A DNA stretch of 7,371 bases from Schlegelella_A sp038258415 (GCA_038258415.1 JBBSPY010000164.1:1-7371), one strand, 5' to 3'. Counted from the first letter of the stretch, positions 1 through 5,808 are shown. The notes: generated from the sequence alone by a model not told the origin. Program-made: numbers and translations.

Positions 1-569
1 ACGAACTGGAAATCCTCTGCCTTGCCGCCGTCGAACGGCGTGCCGTCGATGGTGCCGGCGAAGTCGATCGTGACGCGATCGTCCACCGCCACCGACTCGG
101 CCGCCGGGCGCTGCTGGAACGTGCGCCGCTGCTTGCGCAGGATGTCGATCGTCTTGTCGACGGCGTCCTCGCCGACCTCGGTCGATACCTTCTCGACCTC
201 GGCCGCCGACAGGTCGCCGAGCGTGATCTCGGGGTAGACCTCGAAGGTGGCGTCGAAGGCGACCTCGCCTTCCTTCGCTTCTTCCTTGCTCGTGATGCGC
301 GGCGCACCGGCCACGCGAAGCTTCGCCTCGCTGACGGCGTCGCTGAAGACCTTCCCGACCTTGTCGTTGAGCACTTCGTTCTGCACGCTCCACCCGTAGC
401 GCTGCGAGACGACGCTCATGGGCACCTTGCCGGGTCGGAAGCCATCGGCCTTGACCGTACGGGACAGCTTGCGCAGCCGCGACTCGACTTCGGAGGTGAT
501 CTGGTCGGCAGGCAGCGAGAGCGTGATGCGGCGTTCGAGCTTGTCGAGCGTTTCGACTTGGACGGTCAT
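1..569 (-). CDS. tig: Trigger factor, N-terminal part (cut by window edge)
   Basis: Trigger factor is the ribosome-associated chaperone that meets nascent chains at the exit tunnel. The visible 189 codons begin MTVQVETLDKLERRITLSLP and contain the ribosome-docking signature GFRPGKVP at residues 43-50, within the N-terminal ribosome-binding domain (about 1-115). The FKBP-type peptidyl-prolyl isomerase domain starts near residue 160 (DDRVTIDFAGTIDGTPFDGG). The rest of that domain and the C-terminal chaperone domain lie beyond position 1; full-length family members are about 430-450 residues. The ATG at 569-567 is the family start. The upstream bases (GAAAG about 10 nt before it) give only a weak Shine-Dalgarno. 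The tRNA-Leu gene ends 20 nt upstream on the same strand, so the two are probably cotranscribed. In proteobacteria tig is usually followed by clpP, clpX and lon, which would lie outside this window. Confidence 0.96.
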   Translation of the reverse strand, partial: MTVQVETLDKLERRITLSLPADQITSEVESRLRKLSRTVKADGFRPGKVPMSVVSQRYGWSVQNEVLNDKVGKVFSDAVSEAKLRVAGAPRITSKEEAKEGEVAFDATFEVYPEITLGDLSAAEVEKVSTEVGEDAVDKTIDILRKQRRTFQQRPAAESVAVDDRVTIDFAGTIDGTPFDGGKAEDFQF

Positions 570-589
570 GGTGGGACTTTCGAGTGTTC

Positions 590-676
590 TGGTGCGCGGG
601 GTCGGACTCGAACCGACACGCCGGTGAAGGCGTCAGGACCTAAACCTGGTGCGTCTACCAATTTCGCCACCCGCGC
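590..676 (-). tRNA. tRNA-Leu, anticodon UAG
   Basis: The gene folds as a class II tRNA, read on the minus strand from 676. The 7-bp acceptor stem pairs GCGCGGG (676-670) with CCCGCGC (600-594). The D-arm contains AAATTGGTAGA closed by GCG/CGC. The anticodon loop is TTTAGGT, with anticodon TAG at 642-640. A 15-nt variable arm can form CGCC/GGCG, and the T-arm is GTCGG-TTCGAGT-CCGAC. Discriminator A at 593 is followed by an encoded CCA (592-590). The long variable arm and the TGGCGAAATTGGTAGACGC block are typical of bacterial tRNA-Leu. UAG should read CUA and probably other CUN codons. The outermost anticodon-stem pair is C·A, leaving four good pairs. The mature tRNA without CCA is 84 nt. Confidence 0.97.
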
Positions 677-746
677 GGCGTAGACCAACCGTCGAGTTTA
701 AGGGGTTGCGCCATCCCGGGCGGAGGGCCGGTGGACAATCGCCCGC
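677..746. promoter_or_regulatory. Divergent tRNA-Leu / hpnC promoter gap
   Basis: This 70-bp gap must carry the start signals for both divergent units. On the minus strand TAAACT (700-695) is a possible -10 box that would start transcription about 10-12 nt before the tRNA 5' end; no good -35 box is visible at 16-18 nt spacing. On the plus strand GACAAT (734-739) sits 7 nt before the hpnC GTG and resembles a -10 box, again without a recognisable -35. If it is used, the hpnC mRNA would start at or almost at its start codon. These assignments rest on hexamer matching only. Confidence 0.35.
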
Positions 747-1625
747 GTGACCGTCGCCACCCTCGCCTCGCCCGGGTCCCACTACGAGAATTTCCCGGTC
801 GCGTCGCTGCTCTGCCCGCCGCGCCTGCGGCCGGCGATCCGCGCCATCTACGCCTACGCCCGCACCGCCGACGACATCGCCGACGAGGGCGACGCCCCTG
901 CCGCGGTCCGGCTGGCCGACCTGGCGGCCTACCGAGTGGAGCTCGCCGCCGCCGCGCGTGGCTGGGCACCATCGCCGCGCTGGGCGCATGTCTTCGGCCC
1001 GCTCGCAGAGGCGATCAAGCGCGACGCCTTGCCGCTGCAGCCGCTCGCCGACCTGCTCGATGCCTTCACCCAGGACTGCACGACGAATCGCTACGCCGAC
1101 CGCGACGCGCTGCTCGACTACTGCCGTCGCTCGGCCGATCCCGTCGGCCGCCTCCTGCTGCACCTCCACGGCATCGACGACGCGGCGTCGCTGAAGCGCT
1201 CGGACGCCGTCTGCACGGCGCTGCAGCTCGCGAACTTCTGGCAGGACCTCTCCGTCGACATCGCCCACGGTCGCCTCTACGCACCCGAAGCGGATCTGAG
1301 ACGGCATGGCATCGACGCCGCTGCGCTCGTCGCCGGCACGGCGGAAAAGCGGCTCGTAGCGGCGCTCGTCGCCGACCTCGCGGCGTGGACGCGCGCGCTG
1401 ATGCACGCGGGTGCGCCGCTCGTGCACGACGTGCCGGGCCGGGCCGGCTGGGAGTTGCGGCTCGTCGTGCAGGGAGGACTGCGCATCCTCGATCGCGTCG
1501 AGCGGCTCGGCGCCGCAGCGCTTCACGAGCGGCCGACGCTCGGTGCGTCCGACACGCTGCCCGTCGTCTGGCGAGCCTGCCGCATGCGCGCCACGCGCCC
1601 AGCGGACCACGCGGGCCCCGCATGA
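747..1625 (+). CDS. hpnC: HpnC, hydroxysqualene synthase (squalene/phytoene synthase family)
   Basis: HpnC converts presqualene diphosphate, made by HpnD, to hydroxysqualene in the bacterial HpnC-HpnD-HpnE route to squalene. The 292-residue product has the two Asp-rich, Mg-diphosphate-binding motifs of the trans-isoprenyl synthase fold: DDIADE at residues 42-47 (in YAYARTADDIADE) and the QDLSVD region at 166-171 (in LANFWQDLSVDIAHGRLYAP). The opening HYENFPVASLLCPPRLRPAI and the ANFWQD segment mark it as HpnC rather than HpnD or phytoene synthase. The length is normal for the family. The start is the GTG at 747, which gives the expected short leader before HYENFPVAS; no in-frame start was found in the codons just upstream. 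No Shine-Dalgarno lies at proper distance (GGAGG at 722-726 is about 20 nt away). It is the first gene of hpnCDE, and its TGA overlaps the hpnD ATG. Confidence 0.93.
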   Translation: MTVATLASPGSHYENFPVASLLCPPRLRPAIRAIYAYARTADDIADEGDAPAAVRLADLAAYRVELAAAARGWAPSPRWAHVFGPLAEAIKRDALPLQPLADLLDAFTQDCTTNRYADRDALLDYCRRSADPVGRLLLHLHGIDDAASLKRSDAVCTALQLANFWQDLSVDIAHGRLYAPEADLRRHGIDAAALVAGTAEKRLVAALVADLAAWTRALMHAGAPLVHDVPGRAGWELRLVVQGGLRILDRVERLGAAALHERPTLGASDTLPVVWRACRMRATRPADHAGPA

Positions 1626-2482
1626 GCGCGCCCTCCGACGCGGCGGTCACGCCTGCGCGATACGTCCAGGAGAAAGCCGCGGCGAGCGGCTCGAGCTTCT
1701 ACTACGCGTTTCTCTTCCTGCCACCGGCCCGGCGTGCCGCGATCACCGCGTTCTAGGCCTACTGCCCGGAGGGCGACGACGTCGTCGACGAGGTGAGCGA
1801 CCGCGGCGTCGCCGCGACCAAGCTCGCCTGGTGGCGCGGCGAAGTCGACGCGAGCTTCGGCGGCAACCCCTCGCACCCGGTGACGCGGGCGCTCATGCCC
1901 TGCGCCGCGACGTTCGGGATCGAGCCGACGCACCTCCACGCGGTCATCGACGGCTGCCAGATGGACCTCGACCAGTCGCGCTGGCTCGACTTTCCCGGCC
2001 TCGCACGGTACTGCGACCTCGTCGCCGGTGTCGTCGGCGAGGTGGCGGCCAACATCTTCGGTCGCACCCAGGCGACGACGCTCGACTACGCGCATCGCCT
2101 CGGCCTGGCGATGCAGCTCACCAACATCGTCCGCGACGTCGGCGACGATGCCCGGCGCGGACGCATCTACCTGCCGATGAGCGAGCTGAAGCAGTTCGAG
2201 GTGAAGGCCGCCGAGATCCTCGAGCGCCGCTCCAGCGACCGCTTCGTCGCCCTGATGCGCTTCCAGGCCGAGCGCGCACATCGCACCTACGACGAGGCGC
2301 TGGCCCTCCTTGGCGACGAGGACCGCGCGGCGCAGAAGCCCGGGCTCATGATGGCCAACATCTACCGCGCGCTGCTGCGCGAGATCGAAGCCGACGGGTT
2401 TCGCGTACTCGACCAGCGGATCTCGCTGACGCCGATCCGCAAGCTCTGGATCGCGATGCGGACGAACTGGCGCGGCCGTTGA
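1622..2482 (+). pseudogene. hpnD: HpnD, presqualene diphosphate synthase, interrupted by an in-frame TAG at codon 45
   Basis: HpnD joins two farnesyl diphosphates head-to-head to presqualene diphosphate, the first step of HpnCDE squalene synthesis. From the ATG at 1622 (overlapping the hpnC stop as ATGA) the frame reads MSAPSDAAVTPARYVQEKAA...RRAAITAF, meets TAG at 1754-1756, then continues in the same frame to TGA at 2480-2482. Read through, it is 287 codons, a normal HpnD length. The family has roughly FYAFCREVDDVVDE here; this sequence reads F*AYCPEGDDVVDE, so Tyr is a stop and conserved Arg and Val are Pro and Gly. Motif 1 DDVVDE (codons 52-57) and motif 2 RDVGDD (171-176, followed by ARRGRIYLP) are both present, and the rest looks intact. 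The largest open stretch after the stop begins at GTG 1793, right after motif 1, and its 229-residue product should be inactive. I cannot tell a real mutation from a sequence error; identity as hpnD is firm. Confidence 0.85.
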
Positions 2483-3765
2483 AGGCGCGCTCGGTCGCCG
2501 TCGTCGGCGCCGGCTGGGCCGGACTGGCCGCCGCCGTTCGCTGCGCGGAACGCGGGGCGCAGGTGACGCTGCTCGAGATGGCGCCGCATGCGGGCGGACG
2601 CGCCCGCGACATCGGCGCCGCCGACGAGGGCCTCGACAACGGCCAGCACATCGCGATCGGCGCCTACCGGGAGACGCTGGCGCTGATGGCGACCGTCGGC
2701 GTCGACGCGCGCGACGCCTTCCTGCGCCGGCCGCTGGCGCTCGTCGGCGCCGACGGACGAGGTCTGCGATTGCCGAGCGGCTCGCCGACCGTGTCCTTCG
2801 TTCGCGCCGTGCTGCGTCGCCGTGGCTGGACGTGGAGCGACCGGCTCCTGCTCCTTCACACGGCGGCGGCCTGGCGGCGCGGCGGCTTCGCCTGCGCACC
2901 GTCGACCACCGTCGCCGACCTCGCGCAGTCGCTGCCCGTCGCGGTCAGGCGTGACCTGATCGAGCCGCTCTGTGTCGCGGCCCTCAACACGCCGGCCGCC
3001 GAGGCAAGCGGCAGCGTCTTCCTGCGCGTGCTCGGCGATGCGCTGGCCGGTGGGCGCGGCGCCAGCGATCTGCTGTTGCCCCGGCGTGGCCTGAGCGCGC
3101 TGCTGCCGACACCCGCGCTCGCGTGGCTCAGGCGACACGGCGCCGACATCAGGCTCGGCACGCGCGTCGACGCGCTGTCGCGCGCCCAGGGTCCGGACGG
3201 TGACGCCTGGTCGGTCGATGGCCTCCGTGTCGGCCGGGTGATCGTCGCCGCTTCGGCCGCCGAGGGGGCGCGACTCGCGGCTCCGCACGCGCCGGCTTGG
3301 TCCGCTCGCGCGGCTGCGATCGAACACGAACCGATCGTCACCGTCTACGCGCGCAGCGCCGGCACACGCCTCGCCGAGCCGATGCTGCTGCTCGACAGCG
3401 ACGATGCCCGTCCGGCGCAGTTCGCATTCGACCGCGGCCAGCTCGGCGGGCCCGAAGGCATGCTGGCCTTCGTGGTCAGCGGGGCCGCACCGTGGGTCGC
3501 GCGCGGCACCGAGGCGGTCGAGCGTGCCGTCATCGCGCAGGCCTGCGACGCCCTCGCCTCGCAGCTCTCGGCCGCGCTGGTCGTCGTCCGCGTGGTCACC
3601 GAGAAGCGGGCGACGTTTCGCTGCATCCCCGCCCTCGATCGGCCACCGAAGCAGATCGCCGAGGGGCTGTTCGCCGCCGGCGACCACGTCGACGGGCCGT
3701 ACCCCGCAACGCTCGAAGGCGCCGTGCGCAGCGGCGTCGCCGCTGCCGAGGCCGCGCTCGCGTGA
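2479..3765 (+). CDS. hpnE: HpnE, hydroxysqualene dehydroxylase (FAD-dependent)
   Basis: HpnE reductively removes the hydroxyl of hydroxysqualene to give squalene, the last step of the HpnCDE route. The 428-residue product begins with a dinucleotide-binding Rossmann segment, VVGAGWAGLAAA (GxGxxG at residues 10-15), with acidic E33 ending the second strand, then AGGRAR at 38-43, as in amine oxidase/phytoene desaturase-type flavoproteins. DNGQHI (53-58) and EPLCVAALNTP are typical of HpnE, and the C-terminal FAD-contact block reads FAAGDHVDGPYPATLEGAV (about 398-416). The best start is TTG at 2479, overlapping the hpnD TGA as TTGA. It places the Rossmann strand at residues 5-10, and no ATG or GTG is available in frame nearby. 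There is no clear Shine-Dalgarno, so translation probably depends on ribosomes finishing hpnD. The premature stop in hpnD could therefore lower HpnE output as well. Confidence 0.9.
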   Translation: MKARSVAVVGAGWAGLAAAVRCAERGAQVTLLEMAPHAGGRARDIGAADEGLDNGQHIAIGAYRETLALMATVGVDARDAFLRRPLALVGADGRGLRLPSGSPTVSFVRAVLRRRGWTWSDRLLLLHTAAAWRRGGFACAPSTTVADLAQSLPVAVRRDLIEPLCVAALNTPAAEASGSVFLRVLGDALAGGRGASDLLLPRRGLSALLPTPALAWLRRHGADIRLGTRVDALSRAQGPDGDAWSVDGLRVGRVIVAASAAEGARLAAPHAPAWSARAAAIEHEPIVTVYARSAGTRLAEPMLLLDSDDARPAQFAFDRGQLGGPEGMLAFVVSGAAPWVARGTEAVERAVIAQACDALASQLSAALVVVRVVTEKRATFRCIPALDRPPKQIAEGLFAAGDHVDGPYPATLEGAVRSGVAAAEAALA

Positions 3766-3784
3766 CGCCGCAGAAGCGACGCCT

Positions 3785-3802
3785 GCGCGAAAATCCGCGC
3801 CC
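3785..3802 (+). promoter_or_regulatory. Possible start signal or operator just before the iclR-type gene
   Basis: The 37-nt gap after hpnE has no Shine-Dalgarno before the ATG at 3803. It contains a small inverted repeat, GCGCG (3785-3789) and CGCGC (3796-3800), around an A-rich spacer AAAATC. GAAAAT (3789-3794) is placed, relative to the ATG, much like GACAAT before hpnC, and could be a -10 box for a nearly leaderless message. IclR-type proteins often bind near their own promoters, so an autoregulatory site is possible. The arms are only 5 bp and could be chance in this GC-rich DNA. Confidence 0.22.
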
Positions 3803-4570
3803 ATGAAGCCGGCCGCCGAACGCGTCGTCACCGTGCAGGTGCTGGAGCGTGCCTTCGCGCTGCTCGACCTGCTCGCCGCGCAGCGCGAACCGGTGTCGCT
3901 GAAGACGATCTGCGAGCAGAGCGGCCTGCATCCGTCGACGGCGCACCGCATCCTGAACGACCTGAGCGTCGGCCGCTTCGTCGACCGGCCCGAGCCCGGC
4001 GCCTACCGCCTCGGCATGCGCCTCCTCGAACTCGGCAACCTGGTGAAGGCTCGACTCGACGTGCGCGACGCCGCGCTCGCCCCGATGCGCGAGCTGCACC
4101 GGCTGACGCGCCAGCCGGTCAACCTGTCGATGCGTCAGGGCGACGAGATCGTCTACGTGGAGCGCACCTACAGCGAGCGCTCGGGCATGCAGGTCGTGCG
4201 CGCGGTCGGCGGCCGTGCGCCGCTGCACCTCACCTCGGTCGGCAAGTTGTTCCTCGCTCGCGACGATGCGCAACGCGTTCGCGCCTACGCCACGCGAACG
4301 GGACTCGCCGGCCACACCCGCAACAGCATCACCGAGCTGGCGCCCCTCCAGCGCGAGCTTGCCCGGGTCAGCGAGTTCGGCGCCGCACGGGACGACGAGG
4401 AGCTGGAGCTCGGTGTCCGCTGCATGGCGGCCGGCATCCTCGACGACCAGGGCAAGCTGGTGGCCGGGCTGTCGATCTCGGCGCCGGCCGATCGGCTGGA
4501 GGAAAGCTGGCTCGAGCGCCTGCGCGCGACGGCTGCGCAGATCTCGGCGTCGCTCGGGCACCGGGGCTGA
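3803..4570 (+). CDS. IclR-family transcriptional regulator
   Basis: This is a 255-residue DNA-binding regulator, the usual IclR size. Residues about 10-72 form the N-terminal winged helix-turn-helix: VQVLERAFALLDLLAAQREPV leads into the helix-turn-helix VSLKTICEQSGLHPSTAHRILNDL (31-54), and the wing ends at AYRLGMRLLELG. Residues about 80-250 match the C-terminal effector-binding and oligomerisation domain, with typical blocks NLSMRQGDEIVYVER, GGRAPLHLTSVGKLFLA and DDEELELGVRCMAAGILDDQGKLVAGLSISAP. The effector cannot be deduced; IclR proteins mostly sense small organic acids or aromatic metabolites. The ATG at 3803 starts just ahead of the family domain. The gene is on the hpn strand 37 nt after hpnE and convergent to pbpG. 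It could read through from the hpn operon or have its own promoter. Adjacency alone does not show that it controls the hpn genes. Confidence 0.92.
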   Translation: MKPAAERVVTVQVLERAFALLDLLAAQREPVSLKTICEQSGLHPSTAHRILNDLSVGRFVDRPEPGAYRLGMRLLELGNLVKARLDVRDAALAPMRELHRLTRQPVNLSMRQGDEIVYVERTYSERSGMQVVRAVGGRAPLHLTSVGKLFLARDDAQRVRAYATRTGLAGHTRNSITELAPLQRELARVSEFGAARDDEELELGVRCMAAGILDDQGKLVAGLSISAPADRLEESWLERLRATAAQISASLGHRG

Positions 4571-4578
4571 GGCCCCGG
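4561..4578. terminator. GC hairpin between convergent iclR-type gene and pbpG
   Basis: CCGGGGC (4561-4567) and GCCCCGG (4572-4578) form a perfect 7-bp stem around the 4-nt loop TGAG, which contains the iclR-type stop codon (4568-4570). No T-tract follows on either strand, so it is not a canonical intrinsic terminator. The location in the 20-bp convergent gap suggests a 3'-end structure or a two-way barrier between the converging transcripts. Confidence 0.4.
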
Positions 4579-4590
4579 CATCAGACCGCG

Positions 4591-5661
4591 TCAGAGTTTC
4601 GGTCGGGCCTCGACAGCCGTCGTCAGCGCGTGCGGCGCCGATTCGCTCAGCCAGCGGCGAACGCGCTCTGCGTCGGCGATCCGCGAGTACTTCCCGGTCG
4701 AGTCGAGGAACACCATGATCAGCTTGCGGCCGGCCAGGCTGGCCTGCATGACGAGGCAACGACCGGCCTCCGAGATGTAGCCCGTCTTCTGCAGGCCGAT
4801 GTCCCACAGCGGGTTCCTCACCAGGCCGTTGGTGTTGCGGAACTGGACGGCGCGGTTTCCGACCTCGACCATGTAGTCGGGCGACGTCGACAGCTCGCGG
4901 ATGATCTCGTGCTCGTGGGCGGCCCTCACGAGCGTGGCCAGGTCGCGCGCGCTCGACTGATTGCGGCTCGACAGGCCCGTCGGCTCGACGTAGTGCGTGC
5001 CGGACATGCCGAGCCACCGCGCCTTCGAGTTCATCTGGGCCACGAACACGTCGAGTCCACCGGGATAGGTGCGGCCGAGCGCGTGTGCCGCCCGGTTCTC
5101 CGACGACATCAACGCCAGGTGCAGCAGGTCGCCGCGGCTGAGCGTCGTTCCGACCTTCAGCCGCGAGCGGCTGAACTTCTCGGTGTCGACATCGGCATCC
5201 TCGATCGTGATCGGCTCATCGAGCGACAGGTTGGCCTCGGTGACGACGAGCGCGGTCATCAGCTTGGTGAGCGACGCGATCGGCAGCACCGCCTGCGGGT
5301 TCTTGCTGAACAGGACCTCGTTGGTGTCCTGATCGAGCACCAGGGCCACGCCCGACTTGAGTTCGAGCGAGTCGTTCGCCTCATGGAGGCCGTAGAGCTG
5401 GCCGAAGGAAGGGCGCGCGGGCTCGGCGCGAACGAACGTCGCCTTGCGCAGCGAGTGGCGCGACGCGACGCGCGGCACCGCGCCTGCGTGGCGCAAATTC
5501 GCTCGCGACTTGCCGGCGACGGCCACGCGGCCGAGCGCCGTTTTGGTCGCCAGCCGCTTCTTGGCCGCTTCGCGCTGCGCGGGCGTCGTCTTCAGGGGCG
5601 CCGACACGGCGCCTCCGGCGAGCGAAAAGGCGAGCGCGGCTGCGACGAGGAGCTTGATCAT
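4591..5661 (-). CDS. pbpG: D-alanyl-D-alanine endopeptidase (PBP7/8 family, peptidase S11)
   Basis: This is a periplasmic low-molecular-mass penicillin-binding protein that cleaves D-Ala-meso-DAP cross-links in peptidoglycan. The 356-residue precursor has a Sec signal peptide, MIKLLVAAALAFSLAGGAVSA, with likely cleavage after residue 21. A long Lys/Arg/Ala-rich linker (about 22-90) comes before the catalytic domain. All three active-site motifs are present: SLTK (S130 nucleophile, K133), SEN (187-189) and KTG (292-294). The segment RPSFGQLYGLHEANDSLELKSGVALVLDQDTNEVLFSKN is typical of PBP7/8 relatives in betaproteobacteria. There is no obvious C-terminal amphipathic anchor of the PBP5 type, supporting an endopeptidase over a DacA-like carboxypeptidase. 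The ATG at 5661 opens directly into the signal peptide. The gene follows leuA on the same strand but is separated from it by a terminator, so it is probably transcribed independently. Some annotations call such genes dacB. Confidence 0.9.
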   Translation of the reverse strand: MIKLLVAAALAFSLAGGAVSAPLKTTPAQREAAKKRLATKTALGRVAVAGKSRANLRHAGAVPRVASRHSLRKATFVRAEPARPSFGQLYGLHEANDSLELKSGVALVLDQDTNEVLFSKNPQAVLPIASLTKLMTALVVTEANLSLDEPITIEDADVDTEKFSRSRLKVGTTLSRGDLLHLALMSSENRAAHALGRTYPGGLDVFVAQMNSKARWLGMSGTHYVEPTGLSSRNQSSARDLATLVRAAHEHEIIRELSTSPDYMVEVGNRAVQFRNTNGLVRNPLWDIGLQKTGYISEAGRCLVMQASLAGRKLIMVFLDSTGKYSRIADAERVRRWLSESAPHALTTAVEARPKL

Positions 5662-5688
5662 GGCGGCGAGGTCCAGGTGGGTCGCACG

Positions 5689-5717
5689 AGTCTAGGCACC
5701 GCGGAAAAAACGCGCAA
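5689..5717 (-). promoter_or_regulatory. Candidate pbpG promoter overlapping the upstream terminator
   Basis: On the minus strand TTGCGC (5717-5712) and TAGACT (5694-5689) are separated by exactly 17 nt, a sigma-70-like layout with 3/6 and 4/6 consensus matches. Transcription would start about 20 nt before the pbpG ATG. The -35 hexamer lies inside the 3' arm of the terminator hairpin. The arrangement is seen in the sequence; promoter function is inferred. A weaker alternative is an envelope-stress-type element, GGAACAT, further upstream at about 5741-5735. Confidence 0.35.
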
Positions 5718-5734
5718 GATCAAAAACTTGCGCG
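5705..5734 (-). terminator. Intrinsic (Rho-independent) terminator downstream of leuA
   Basis: Read on the minus strand, CGCGCAAG (5734-5727) and CTTGCGCG (5718-5711) make a perfect 8-bp stem with the 8-nt loop TTTTTGAT. It is followed directly by six Ts (5710-5705). This is the canonical layout for factor-independent termination of transcripts coming from leuA, 75 nt after its stop codon. The opposite strand lacks a T-tract after the hairpin, so the signal is directional. Confidence 0.85.
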
Positions 5735-5768
5735 ATGTTCCTAAAGTGAGACACCGAGCACGCTTTGA

Positions 5769-5797
5769 GTGATCGGCCGGCACGGCCGGCCGGTCAC
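5769..5797 (-). terminator. Strong GC hairpin just after leuA
   Basis: GGCCGGC (5775-5781) and GCCGGCC (5785-5791) pair perfectly around the 3-nt loop ACG. Flanking bases extend the pairing outward to 5769/5797 with one imperfect pair at 5773/5793. It lies 11 nt past the leuA stop. No T-tract follows on the minus strand, so by itself it is more likely an RNA-stabilising or Rho-assisting structure than a terminator. With the T-tract hairpin further on it forms a tandem leuA 3' end. Confidence 0.5.
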
Positions 5798-5808
5798 CCG
5801 GTCCCGCC

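Noticed and set aside
633..1610. Long open frame on the minus strand across hpnC and the tRNA (325 codons)
   Set aside because: It is antisense to a clear hpnC, runs into the tRNA-Leu gene, and has Arg/Ala/Gly-rich low-complexity content typical of mirror frames in very GC-rich DNA. No family features are visible.
1754..1756. TAG as a recoded sense codon (pyrrolysine or similar)
   Set aside because: No insertion element, suppressor tRNA or pyl gene is visible, the family residue here is Tyr, and neighbouring residues are also abnormal. Mutation or sequence error is simpler.
1793..2482. A separate 229-residue squalene synthase-like gene starting at GTG 1793
   Set aside because: It begins right after the first Asp-rich motif, so it would lack an essential diphosphate-binding site. 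GGAGGG at 1768-1773 is about 19 nt upstream, too far for a Shine-Dalgarno. It is the remainder of hpnD.
2362..3951. Minus-strand open frame of 529 codons opposite hpnE
   Set aside because: It mirrors the hpnE and iclR coding strand, has no recognisable domain, and its composition follows from the GC-rich codon use of the sense genes.
5735..5742. GGAACAT as an extracytoplasmic-function sigma -35 box for pbpG
   Set aside because: The possible -10 partner (TCTTG, 15 nt on) is a poor match, and transcription from it would run straight into the T-tract terminator before reaching pbpG.
4630..5772. Plus-strand open frame of 380 codons opposite pbpG
   Set aside because: pbpG has a signal peptide and all three active-site motifs. 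The opposite frame shows no motif and crosses the terminator and the promoter gap.
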